From Alkalidesulfovibrio alkalitolerans DSM 16529 (GTDB lineage Bacteria; Desulfobacterota; Desulfovibrionia; Desulfovibrionales; Desulfovibrionaceae), in contig NZ_ATHI01000032.1 of NCBI RefSeq assembly GCF_000422245.1, positions 89,282 through 153,281 of the forward strand: 64,000 nt of DNA. Reading direction: 5' to 3'. A program made the translations under genes and the position numbers. The notes beneath the pieces were generated by a model. That model saw only the letters and a list, made by a program, of their open reading frames with translations. It was not told the origin of the DNA and made no database searches. Shown piece after piece: positions 18,491-26,741 of the stretch (position 1 is the first letter of the stretch; each line of letters starts with the position of its first letter).

Positions 18491-19162
18491 ATGAATATCC
18501 TGATCTTCGGCCCCAACGGCAGCGGCAAGGGAACGCAGGGTTCCCTGGCGAAGAAAAAGTACGATCTCGACCACATCGAGTCCGGGGCCATCTTCCGTCA
18601 GCACATCGGCGGCGGCACCGAACTGGGCAAAAAGGCCAAGGAATACATCGACCGCGGCGAGCTGGTGCCCGACGACATCACCATCCCCATGGTTCTCGAC
18701 GTGCTCAAGCAGTCCGGCGCGAAGGGCTGGCTGCTCGACGGCTTCCCCCGCTCCATCGTCCAGGCCCAGAAGCTGTGGGATGCCCTGCAGAAGGACGGCG
18801 TGAAGCTCGACTACGTCATCGAGATACTCTTGCCCCGCCAGGTGGCCAAGAACCGCATCATGGGCCGCCGCATCTGCAAGAACGACCCCAACCATCCCAA
18901 CAACATCTTCATCGACGCCATCAAGCCCAACGGCGACAAGTGTCGCGTCTGCGGCGGCGATCTCTCTGCCCGCTCCGACGACCAGGACGAGGGCGCCATC
19001 GACAAGCGCCACGACATCTACTACGACACCAAGACCGGTACCCTGGCCGCCAGCTACTTCTACAAGGATCTGGCTCCCAAGGCCGGCTTCACCTACATCG
19101 AGCTCAACGGCGAGGGCTCCATCGACTCCATCAAGGATACCCTGCTCAAGCAGCTGGTCTAG
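18491..19162 (+). CDS. adk: Adenylate kinase, Desulfovibrio metal-binding type
   Basis: Converts ATP plus AMP to two ADP. In sulfate reducers it recycles the AMP released by APS reductase. The protein has 223 residues. The P-loop is GPNGSGKGTQ and the DGFPRS motif is at 83-88. The LID holds Cys129-X5-His135-X15-Cys151-X2-Cys154, the unusual metal site described for D. gigas adenylate kinase, in place of the four-Cys zinc site or the metal-free LID. AGGAGG gives a strong ribosome site. It has its own promoter, a Rex-like palindrome and a strong terminator. Confidence 0.96.
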   Translation: MNILIFGPNGSGKGTQGSLAKKKYDLDHIESGAIFRQHIGGGTELGKKAKEYIDRGELVPDDITIPMVLDVLKQSGAKGWLLDGFPRSIVQAQKLWDALQKDGVKLDYVIEILLPRQVAKNRIMGRRICKNDPNHPNNIFIDAIKPNGDKCRVCGGDLSARSDDQDEGAIDKRHDIYYDTKTGTLAASYFYKDLAPKAGFTYIELNGEGSIDSIKDTLLKQLV

Positions 19163-19215
19163 CCTTTTCGGACAAAGCCGTGCCGAATCTTCCGGGTTTC
19201 CGGGGGCATGAGGCA

Positions 19216-19259
19216 AAGAACGGTCCGCGACGCCACATGCGTCACGGACCGTTCTTTTT
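19216..19259 (+). terminator. Terminator after adk
   Basis: An 18-bp stem with one G·U pair (AAGAACGGTCCG... with its complement) and a CACAT loop is followed by a T5 run. It lies 53 nt after the adk stop. Confidence 0.92.
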
Positions 19260-19337
19260 GTGTGACTTGTTCCGGCTATCCTGGAGCCTTAAAACGGCAG
19301 TGCGGCAGAAGGGAGTTTCCAGGGGAAAGAGCAAAAC

Positions 19338-19368
19338 GAAAAGCCCGCCATGCGTATGCATGGCGGGC
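19338..19368 (-). terminator. Terminator after rpsT
   Basis: A perfect 11-bp stem (GCCCGCCATGC with its complement) with a 4-nt loop is followed on the minus strand by TTTTCGTTTT. It lies 25 nt past the rpsT stop. Confidence 0.9.
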
Positions 19369-19393
19369 GGAATATCTATTCAGACGATCCGGC

Positions 19394-19657
19394 TCAGCCC
19401 AGCTTGGACACGGCGACGCTCAGGCGGGACACCTTGCGTCCGGCGTTACGCCAGTGGATGACCTTCTTGGTCGCGGCCTTGTCCAGCACGGACGTGGCGG
19501 CCTTGAGGGCGACGGTCGCCTTTTCCTTGTCGCCCAGGGTGACGGCTTCGCGAACGGCCTTGATGGCGTTCTTGACCCTGGTTTTCATGGCGCGGTTGCG
19601 GGCGTTGCGAACCAGGCTCTGCTTGTGCCTCTTGAGCGCGGACTTGTGATTGGCCAA
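19394..19657 (-). CDS. rpsT: 30S ribosomal protein S20
   Basis: Primary 16S rRNA-binding protein of the small subunit. The 87-residue, strongly basic and helical product starts [14 protein letters not shown], the S20 signature, and has the typical alanine- and lysine-rich central helix. An AGGGAGA site precedes the ATG. It has its own promoter and terminator, so it is a monocistronic gene on the same strand as the upstream mfd-glyS unit. Confidence 0.97.
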   Translation of the reverse strand: MANHKSALKRHKQSLVRNARNRAMKTRVKNAIKAVREAVTLGDKEKATVALKAATSVLDKAATKKVIHWRNAGRKVSRLSVAVSKLG

Positions 19658-19726
19658 AATATGTCTCCCTTGTGTCTGGTCTGATCGTTATCTTCGAAAT
19701 TCACGCATTACCTGCGGGAACGCTGG

Positions 19727-19755
19727 CCTTTACACCCAAGTCGCGCTGGTGTCAA
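19727..19755 (-). promoter_or_regulatory. σ70-type promoter for rpsT
   Basis: Reading the minus strand, a perfect TTGACA is followed after 17 nt by TAAAGG, preceded by TG. Transcription would start near 19720, giving a leader of about 63 nt. It begins just past the 3' end of glyS. Confidence 0.55.
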
Positions 19756-19777
19756 CCCCTCCCCGCTGCACCTGCCG

Positions 19778-21868
19778 CTAAACCTGCAAGGCCGAGAAGT
19801 CGGCCAGCCGCCCGAGCATGCCGGTCAGGGCGGCGAGCAGGTTCAGGCGGTTGGTGCGCAGCGCCTCGTCGTCGCACATGACCATGACGTTGTCGAAGAA
19901 GGCGTCCACCGCAGGGCGAAGTTCCGCCAGCAGGCCGAACAGCGCCTCGAAGTCGTCCGCCTTCCAAAGCTCCTCGAAGCGCGGGGCTGCTTTTTCCATG
20001 GCAGCCGCCAGGGTGCGCTCGGCCTCGCTCTCGAACAGGGCGGAATCGTAGATGCCGCTCAGAACGCGGCCGCCCTCCTGGCCCTGCTTGCGGATGATGT
20101 TGGCCGCCCGTTTGAAGGTCAACACGGCCTGATCGAAGCCAGGCGAGGCGCTGAAGGCCGAAAGGGCCGCGAGCCGGGCGGACAGTTCGCGCATGTCGGC
20201 GAATCCGGCCCCGAGCGCCGCCTCGACCACCAGAGTCTCCAGGCCTCGCCCGGTGAACCAGGCCTTGAGGCGCTGGCCGAAGAACTCCTTGAGCTTGGCA
20301 GTGGCCTCCTCGCGGGAGAGCTTCCAGGCGACTCCCTCGTAGCCCGCAAATCCCAGGCTGATGAGTTCGTCCAGATCCAGGCGCAAAGAGTGCTCGGTCA
20401 CGATGCGAATCACGCCCAGGGCCTGACGACGCAGGGCGTATTGATCCGCGCCGCCAGTGGGGATCATGTTCAGGCCGAAGCAGCCGCACAAAGTGTCCAT
20501 CTTGTCCGCGATGGAAAGGAGCGCCCCGGCGCGGCTCGCGGGCACGGGCGTGTCCGGCCCGGCGGGCAGGTAGTGCTCGGCCACGGCCGTGGCGATGGTT
20601 TCGGAAAAACCTTTGCGTTGCAGGTAGATGCCGCCCATGATGCCTTGCAGGCTGTCGAACTCATAAACCATCTCCGAGACGAGGTCGGCCTTGCACAGGC
20701 GGCCTGCGCGCGGCAGATCGGCGGCAAGCGCGGGCTCGGCCATGGCGGCCAGATGACCGCACAGCGCCTCGATGCGCCGCGTCTTGGCGCCCATGGAGCC
20801 AAGGGGGGCCAGGAAGGTCACGTTGTCGAGCTTGGCGAGCCAGGCGTCCACCTCGGCGGCGGTGTCGGCTTCCCAGAAAAAGCGGGCGTCCTCGAGGCGC
20901 GCCTTGAGCACGCGTTCCCAGCCCTTGCGCACCAGACCGGGCTCGACGGGCTCGATGTTCAGGACCGTGAGGAAGCGGTTCATGAGCTTGCCGTCTGCCC
21001 CTTCCACGCCGAAGCTCTTCTGGTGGCTCTGCATGCTGGTCAAAAGCACCTGGCGCGGCAGTTCGAGGTAGCGCTCCGCAAAGCTCGCAAGCATGGGCCT
21101 GGGCCATTCCACGAGCCCCACCACTTCGTTTTCCAGCGCCTCGTTCCAGACGATGCGCCCGCCCGCCTCAGCGGCCAGGCGTTCGCCCTCCTCGCGCACG
21201 ATGCGCCTGCGCTCCTCGGGGTCGAGCACGACCTTGCAATCATTGAAAAGCACGGATTCGTAGGCATCGGCCGAGGGCACGTCGAAGGGGCCGGGGCCCA
21301 TGACGCGGTGCCCCCATGTCTTGCGGCTGGAGGCGATGTCTTCCAAGGCGAAGTGCACCACGTCCTCTCCGAAGAGGGCCAGCAGCCAGCGCACAGGACG
21401 GCCAAAACCGACTTCGCGGCTGCCCCAGCGCATTTTTTTGGGGAAGGACAGGGATGCGACCGCGGTGCGACATATCGCGGGCAGGATGTCGATGGTGCGG
21501 CCGCCGCCCGTGAGCTTCTTGCAGGCCACGTAGAGGCCCTTGTCCGTGTCCATGGTGAACAGGCTCTCGGGCTCAACTCCCTGGCCGCGCGCGAAGCCCA
21601 AGCCAGCCTTGGTGGGCGCGCCGTCCGCGTCGAAGGCGACCTTGGCGGGGGGGCCGGTGATGATCTCTTCCTCGCTGCGCTGTACCTCGGCCGCGTCCAG
21701 GACCTGGACGACCAGGCGGCGCGGAGTTCCCTGAGCGAAAATGCGGTCGAAATCAATCTTGGCGGCGATCAGTTCTCCCGCCACCACCCGCTGCAGTTCT
21801 TCGGTCAGTCCGGGAAAGAAACGGGCGGGCATCTCCTCGACGCCGATCTCGAGAACAAAACGGGGCAT
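19778..21868 (-). CDS. glyS: Glycine--tRNA ligase β subunit
   Basis: β subunit of the α2β2 bacterial glycyl-tRNA synthetase. It has the HD-like and tRNA-binding parts while α carries the catalytic core. The protein has 696 residues, the usual size. The N-terminus MPRFVLEIGVEEMPA is diagnostic, and AEHYLPAGPDTPVP and DKMDTLCGCFGLNMIPTG are conserved. I chose ATG 21868 by homology. It starts 2 nt after the glyQ stop and ends the mfd-to-glyS unit. Confidence 0.97.
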   Translation of the reverse strand: MPRFVLEIGVEEMPARFFPGLTEELQRVVAGELIAAKIDFDRIFAQGTPRRLVVQVLDAAEVQRSEEEIITGPPAKVAFDADGAPTKAGLGFARGQGVEPESLFTMDTDKGLYVACKKLTGGGRTIDILPAICRTAVASLSFPKKMRWGSREVGFGRPVRWLLALFGEDVVHFALEDIASSRKTWGHRVMGPGPFDVPSADAYESVLFNDCKVVLDPEERRRIVREEGERLAAEAGGRIVWNEALENEVVGLVEWPRPMLASFAERYLELPRQVLLTSMQSHQKSFGVEGADGKLMNRFLTVLNIEPVEPGLVRKGWERVLKARLEDARFFWEADTAAEVDAWLAKLDNVTFLAPLGSMGAKTRRIEALCGHLAAMAEPALAADLPRAGRLCKADLVSEMVYEFDSLQGIMGGIYLQRKGFSETIATAVAEHYLPAGPDTPVPASRAGALLSIADKMDTLCGCFGLNMIPTGGADQYALRRQALGVIRIVTEHSLRLDLDELISLGFAGYEGVAWKLSREEATAKLKEFFGQRLKAWFTGRGLETLVVEAALGAGFADMRELSARLAALSAFSASPGFDQAVLTFKRAANIIRKQGQEGGRVLSGIYDSALFESEAERTLAAAMEKAAPRFEELWKADDFEALFGLLAELRPAVDAFFDNVMVMCDDEALRTNRLNLLAALTGMLGRLADFSALQV

Positions 21869-21870
21869 CG

Positions 21871-22752
21871 TTACTCCCCCCTCGCGGTGTTCAGAAGCGG
21901 ATGATTCATTTCCTTGCGCTGCTCGTCGTAGAGGCGGGCGACGCGGCCGGCCAGGTTGCGGACGCGGTGGATGTAGCCGGTGCGCTCGGTGATGGAGATG
22001 GCCCCGCGCGCGTCGAGCAGGTTGAAGGTATGCGAGCACTTGAGGGTGTAGTCGTAGGCTGGCCAGGGCATCCTGGCTTCGGTCAGGCGCAGACATTCCT
22101 TCTCGAAGGCGTCGAAATTGGCGAAGAGCATGGCGGTGTCGGCCAGTTCGAAGTTGTAACGTGACTGCTCCACCTCGTTCTGGTGGTGCACTTGACCGTA
22201 CGTCACACGCTCATTCCAGGCGAGGTCGTAGACCGATTCCTTCTCCTGGAGGTACATGCAGATGCGCTCCAGGCCGTAGGTCAGCTCCACGCTCACAGGC
22301 GAAAGATCAATGCCGCCTACCTGCTGGAAATAGGTAAACTGTGTAACCTCCATGCCGTTCAGCCAGACCTCCCAGCCAAGACCCCATGCACCGAGCGTGG
22401 GCGACTCCCAGTCGTCCTCCACAAAGCGGATGTCGTGGCGCGCCGGATTGACTCCCAGGGCGCGCAGGCTTTCGAGGTAGAGTTCCTGCACGTTGTCCGG
22501 CGAGGGTTTGAGGATCACCTGGAATTGGTAGTAGTGCTGCAGACGGTTGGGGTTCTCGCCGTAGCGGCCGTCTGTGGGCCTGCGCGAGGGTTCCACGTAG
22601 GCCACGTTCCATGGCTCGGGACCGATGACCCGAAGGAAGGTGTGCGGGTTGAAGGTGCCCGCACCCACTTCGATGTCGTAGGGCTGGCCCACGAGACAGC
22701 CCTGTTCTGCCCAGAAGCGTTGCAGCGTCAGGATGACATTTTGAAAGGTCAT
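21871..22752 (-). CDS. glyQ: Glycine--tRNA ligase α subunit
   Basis: Catalytic α subunit that forms glycyl-adenylate and glycyl-tRNA. The protein has 293 residues. The N-terminus [19 protein letters not shown] and the class II sequences [31 protein letters not shown] and ELTYGLERI are all intact. GGGGAGAG precedes the ATG at 22752; the longer frame belongs to the recO region. recO lies 23 nt upstream and glyS 2 nt downstream. Confidence 0.97.
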   Translation of the reverse strand: MTFQNVILTLQRFWAEQGCLVGQPYDIEVGAGTFNPHTFLRVIGPEPWNVAYVEPSRRPTDGRYGENPNRLQHYYQFQVILKPSPDNVQELYLESLRALGVNPARHDIRFVEDDWESPTLGAWGLGWEVWLNGMEVTQFTYFQQVGGIDLSPVSVELTYGLERICMYLQEKESVYDLAWNERVTYGQVHHQNEVEQSRYNFELADTAMLFANFDAFEKECLRLTEARMPWPAYDYTLKCSHTFNLLDARGAISITERTGYIHRVRNLAGRVARLYDEQRKEMNHPLLNTARGE

Positions 22753-22775
22753 GCTCTCCCCTCTTTTCGCCGGGC

Positions 22776-23522
22776 TCAGGCGCGGCGATAACGGCCCGCG
22801 TCCCACGCGAGGCCGAGATGGTATTCGATGAACCTGTCCACGGCGGCGAAGCATTCGCGCCGCGCCGTGGGCGAGACGTCCAGGTCGGGCCAGCCGCCGG
22901 GATCGCTCCGGGAAAGAAAACGCAAGGTACTCACGGCTTCCTGGCCGAGCCGCAGCAGACTTAGATCGCCCCACCCGCAGGCGGGGCAGGACAGGCGACC
23001 GCTGTCGATAGCCAGAAACGCCAAGGGCATGTCGTGTAAACCCTTGCCGCAGACATGGCAAGACTGAAGCTCAGGCCAGTAGCCCAGGGCGGCCAGAGCG
23101 CGAGTCCTGAAGAACATAGGCAGGCCTTCGGGGAGTCTTTCACCTACGTCCAGAAGATCGAGCGTTCCCAGGAGGGCGTCGAAGACGCTGCCCGCGCTCT
23201 GCGCCCCATCCTGGACGGCTTCGGCGAAGGCCAGGCAGTTGGCGGCCATGCCAAGACGCGCAAGGTCATGGCGAAGTCGGGGAAATGCGCGCACGAGGGT
23301 TGTCTCGCGCAGATGCAGGTAACGTCCGGCCCGATCGGTGGCCGCTGTGGCCATGACGAGGTTAAAGGTGTCCAGACAGCCCCCGAAACGACGACGGCTG
23401 CGGCATCCGCCGAAGGCGAAGGCCTGGAAGAGGCCGCGTGTGGGGCCGATCAGCCGAACCCACATGTCCGCCTCCCGAAAACGCCCGGTTCGCAGAACCA
23501 AGGCCCTTTCGGTGAACTCCAT
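22776..23522 (-). CDS. recO: DNA repair protein RecO
   Basis: Mediator that helps load RecA on SSB-covered single strands in the RecFOR pathway. The protein has 248 residues. The N-terminal OB fold has [19 protein letters not shown]. The C-terminal half contains two Cys pairs (CHVCGKG and CPACGWG) that form the zinc site of many RecO proteins. It lies between the rodZ-like gene (23 nt upstream) and glyQ, an order also expected in related deltaproteobacteria. Confidence 0.9.
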   Translation of the reverse strand: MEFTERALVLRTGRFREADMWVRLIGPTRGLFQAFAFGGCRSRRRFGGCLDTFNLVMATAATDRAGRYLHLRETTLVRAFPRLRHDLARLGMAANCLAFAEAVQDGAQSAGSVFDALLGTLDLLDVGERLPEGLPMFFRTRALAALGYWPELQSCHVCGKGLHDMPLAFLAIDSGRLSCPACGWGDLSLLRLGQEAVSTLRFLSRSDPGGWPDLDVSPTARRECFAAVDRFIEYHLGLAWDAGRYRRA

Positions 23523-23545
23523 GGGCGACTCCGAACGAAGGCTTC

Positions 23546-24460
23546 CTAAGGGAAGGTGAAGGTCTTGACGTCGCCGGAACCGGCCTCGAAGGACACAGGC
23601 GAGCCGTTGTGGAGCAGAGCGATCCCGCCTGCATTGCCCGCGCGCAACGTGAGGCCGGAAGAGTATTCGGCCGTGAGCCGTTCGCCGGGCTGTAGGAAAT
23701 ATTCGGTGGGGCTTTTGCCGTCCACCACGACCTCGAACCAGCAGGGCTCCACGGCCGTGACCACGAGAACGCCGGGCTGCGGCGATGCCGGACGCTCTAC
23801 GATTTCGGGCGCGGGCGCGACGGGATATTCCTCCGGCACCACGGCTGCTTGGGCGGACGCTGGTGCCGAGGACTGCCGAAGGGATGTTTCGGGCACGGGA
23901 GGCTGCGGCTGGGCTGGCGCTTCCGGAGGTGTAGGCGCAACGGGGGACTCCGCCGGAATTTCGGGCTGCTGTCCGGATGGGGCAGGTCCAAAAGGCTGCG
24001 AAGGTTGTTCGGAGGGAACGTCAGGGGACGTCCGCGTCTCGATCTGCGGCGTTTTCCCGTTTTCGCCCGGCAGGAACCAGATGAAAAGAACGATCGCCGA
24101 GACGAGCAGTCCAAGGACCACCGCTGCGGTCAGCAAGCGCGGTCCCCGCCCGCTTCGCCCTACATGCAGCCTCACGTCTCGCTGCACCTCAAGGGCAGCC
24201 TCTTCGTTTTCGTCGCTCTCGACGGGGAAGATTTCCACCAGGGATGCGTTGATCTCGTTCAGATCCAATCCGAGCACGTTGGCATAGTTTCGGATGAAAC
24301 CTTTCGTATAGACCGGATGGGGAAGGTCTTCCAGGCGGCCGTGCTCGATGGATTCGAGAACGCGGCGGCTGATCTTGGTGCGCTCGACAACATCCGCTAG
24401 AGACAGTCCAGCCGTCTCGCGTCGCTCGCGCAGCAATGCGCCAAGTTGGTTAAGATCCAT
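23546..24460 (-). CDS. RodZ-like HTH membrane protein
   Basis: Probable cytoskeletal adaptor linking MreB to the membrane. The protein has 304 residues. A HTH_25-type helix-turn-helix at about 4-70 includes LREARE-like LRERRETAGLSLADVVERT and PHPVYTKGFIRNYA. One membrane segment lies at about 109-130, then a proline/glutamate-rich linker to about 220 and a C-terminal DUF4115-type β domain with EPCWFEVVVDGK. This is the RodZ layout. It is far from mreB (3.7 kb) but near envelope chaperone genes. Confidence 0.82.
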   Translation of the reverse strand: MDLNQLGALLRERRETAGLSLADVVERTKISRRVLESIEHGRLEDLPHPVYTKGFIRNYANVLGLDLNEINASLVEIFPVESDENEEAALEVQRDVRLHVGRSGRGPRLLTAAVVLGLLVSAIVLFIWFLPGENGKTPQIETRTSPDVPSEQPSQPFGPAPSGQQPEIPAESPVAPTPPEAPAQPQPPVPETSLRQSSAPASAQAAVVPEEYPVAPAPEIVERPASPQPGVLVVTAVEPCWFEVVVDGKSPTEYFLQPGERLTAEYSSGLTLRAGNAGGIALLHNGSPVSFEAGSGDVKTFTFP

Positions 24461-24475
24461 GCCTGCTCCCGCGTC

Positions 24476-25510
24476 CTACATCCTGATGTCGATGATAGCC
24501 CTGCTCTTCAGCCGTTCGATGTAGTTCGAATAAACCTCTTCGTACTTGGGCTTGGCCAGCGTTTCGCGAATGCGCTCGGCCACGTCGGGTCCGGGGGCAT
24601 CTCCGGTCGCCTCTCCGACGAGCTTGAGCAGGGCAGTGCCCCCGGAAAGATCGAAGGGGGCACTGATTTCTCCCGGGGAAACGCTTTGAAGCGCGCTTTT
24701 CCATGCCGGGGCAAGCTGATCGAAGGCGAAGGAACCGATATAGCCGCCGTCCTGGGCACCGGGGCCCCGGGAAAACTGTCTGGCCGCCTCGGCGAAATCG
24801 ATCTCCTTGCGCTGGATGCGTTGCCGCAGCGTCTCGACATCCTCGCCGGGCGGCAGCAGAATGAGTTGGAGGTCGACCGTGCGGCCGCTTCCGAGATGCT
24901 TCATGTTTGCCTGGAAGTATTCGGCGATTTCCTGGTCGCTCACTGCAATCTTGTTGTGTACCCTGGTGGAGATGAGGCGATTGATGGAAATCTCGCGGCG
25001 AAGTTCCGTCACGTACTGAGACCTGGTGATGCCCTGCTGGACAAGTTCTTCGCGGAAACGTTCCTCGCTCATGCGGTTTTGCTGCAGCATTTCCTTGATC
25101 TGGTCTTCGACTTCGGCGTCCGAGGCCCGCATGCCCAGACGTTCTGCCTCCTGCATCAGAAGGGTGTCCACCACCATGCGATCGAGGAGTTGCCGTTTCA
25201 TGGCTTTCAGACGATCCTCATCGGCAGCGCTGAGTGTTCGCCCTTCGAGTTGGCGCATGACCGGCTCGAAACGCCGGTTGAGATCGAAGAGCGTGATGAT
25301 CTCGCCATTGACCACCGCCACGATACGGTCGGCGACTTGGGCATGGACAGGAAGCGCCGCCGAAAGACAAATGGCGAACATCGTCAGCAAGGAGAGCGCG
25401 GCTCCGCCGAAAATCGATTGTATGCAACGACCGCAACGTATCCGCAAAACTTTACTCCGTGATCCTAGACGATCATCTTCGGACCGGTTTGTAGTCGCTT
25501 TCAACATCAT
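24476..25510 (-). CDS. SurA-like periplasmic peptidyl-prolyl isomerase/chaperone
   Basis: Probable periplasmic chaperone for outer-membrane proteins. A hydrophobic stretch ending LPVHA|Q is a likely signal peptide. The SurA N-terminal domain follows (VADRIVAVVNGEIITLFDLN), then a parvulin-like domain with GPGAQDGGYIGSFAFDQLAPAW. The ATG at 25510 gives 344 residues but an unusually long n-region. A TTG at 25447 has GGAG 7 nt upstream and gives a normal signal peptide, so it may be the real start. It sits between the PPIase lipoprotein and the rodZ-like gene. Confidence 0.85.
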   Translation of the reverse strand: MMLKATTNRSEDDRLGSRSKVLRIRCGRCIQSIFGGAALSLLTMFAICLSAALPVHAQVADRIVAVVNGEIITLFDLNRRFEPVMRQLEGRTLSAADEDRLKAMKRQLLDRMVVDTLLMQEAERLGMRASDAEVEDQIKEMLQQNRMSEERFREELVQQGITRSQYVTELRREISINRLISTRVHNKIAVSDQEIAEYFQANMKHLGSGRTVDLQLILLPPGEDVETLRQRIQRKEIDFAEAARQFSRGPGAQDGGYIGSFAFDQLAPAWKSALQSVSPGEISAPFDLSGGTALLKLVGEATGDAPGPDVAERIRETLAKPKYEEVYSNYIERLKSRAIIDIRM

Positions 25511-25566
25511 ATGCAATCACTGTCCAAAATTTCCGAAAATATTCGGCGCTCAAAGGATGTCCACCG

Positions 25567-26736
25567 CTAGGGCGAGTCATCCGCCGAAGTGCCCCGTCTT
25601 TTTTCAGCGGCCACGACTTCGGGAGGAGCAAAATCCTGCGCCGAGAGTTCCGGTTGAACGGTCGGCCCCTCGATCCCGTCATCCCGACCGTTGCGATCCG
25701 CCCAAGCGTCCTCCTTCGGATCGCCGTTTCCAGACGCCTCTTCGGGCGAAGGGGTGTCATGAAGCAGTCGCTCGGCTTCCAGGTTCCGGGTCGCTTGGTC
25801 CTGTTCCCCCTCGCCTTCCTCGGTCCGCAGAAGGTGGGCGCTGACTTTTATGGAGGCTGAGGTCAGAGCCTGATCGAGCCACGAGCTGAATTCCTCGGCC
25901 AGTTTGCGCTCAACGAGTACTGTTTCCACCAACGGATACGCCTGGCTCGGGTCGAGCAACCTCCCGGGCACTTCCTCCAACACCATGATGCGGTTGACGA
26001 CGTTTTTGTCCGTCCACACTGGACTTAGTCCTTCCTTGTCCGTGCCTTTCAGGGCTTCCTTCCAGGCTGCGGGCAGACGATCCTCACGCAGTTTCACCAG
26101 CCGGACCGACACCTGGTTCAGCCTCGCCTCAATCTCCTCCGGCTCCTCCCCTGCCCGATACGCATCCGTGGCCTTGCGCACGAGATCCTGGGAAGGACCA
26201 GTAATCAGAACGACGGAAACGCGGGGAGGCAGATAGAAATCCTGGATATTATCCCTGTAGAACTTCTCGGCCTCCTGGTAGTCGAGACGTACGCGCGGCC
26301 TAAGCACCAGATTGTGAAATTTCTCCATGGACAGGCGCGCCTTTAGTTGTCCGCGCCAAGCCTCGATATCGATATACTCCTCGATCAGGACTTCCTCGAA
26401 AGTGCCTTCGGGATAGTCGGCGCGCACGGCTTCCTCGGCTTGACGCAATTCCTCTTCCGTGACCTCAAGGCCGCGTTTTTCGAGCTCTTGGGCTACCAGT
26501 TGCTGCACGATGAGGTCCGCCAGGGCGAGGCCGTGGTCCGCGCGCAATTGTTCGAGCGACGGGTTGAAATCCGCGAGCTGCTGCATCTGCATCATGTCAC
26601 TCACGAATTCGAGTTGGGCCAGGGTGATGGGGCGTCCGTTGACCCTGGCCACCACGCCAGGCTCCTCGGAATCCCGGGCGCACCCGCCCATGAAGACTGC
26701 AAGGCAGAGCGTAGCGAGAAGAAGGTATTTTTTCAT
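25567..26736 (-). CDS. Peptidyl-prolyl isomerase-like lipoprotein (SurA_N/PrsA type)
   Basis: The protein has 389 residues. The N-terminus MKKYLLLATLCLAVFMGGC is a lipoprotein signal with Cys19 as the lipidated residue. A SurA-type N-terminal domain follows (VVARVNGRPITLAQLEFV, then LADLIVQQLVAQELEKRGL). The parvulin domain around 165-280 is degenerate, with no clear catalytic His/Cys set, so it may be a chaperone only. The last 80 residues are acidic, proline-rich and probably disordered. It starts 5 nt after mfd and precedes the SurA-like gene, giving two related chaperones in tandem. Confidence 0.82.
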   Translation of the reverse strand: MKKYLLLATLCLAVFMGGCARDSEEPGVVARVNGRPITLAQLEFVSDMMQMQQLADFNPSLEQLRADHGLALADLIVQQLVAQELEKRGLEVTEEELRQAEEAVRADYPEGTFEEVLIEEYIDIEAWRGQLKARLSMEKFHNLVLRPRVRLDYQEAEKFYRDNIQDFYLPPRVSVVLITGPSQDLVRKATDAYRAGEEPEEIEARLNQVSVRLVKLREDRLPAAWKEALKGTDKEGLSPVWTDKNVVNRIMVLEEVPGRLLDPSQAYPLVETVLVERKLAEEFSSWLDQALTSASIKVSAHLLRTEEGEGEQDQATRNLEAERLLHDTPSPEEASGNGDPKEDAWADRNGRDDGIEGPTVQPELSAQDFAPPEVVAAEKRRGTSADDSP

Positions 26737-26741
26737 GTCGT

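Noticed and set aside
20390..21904. A 504-codon open frame on the plus strand opposite glyS
   Set aside because: It is antisense to a firmly identified glyS and shows no family motif.
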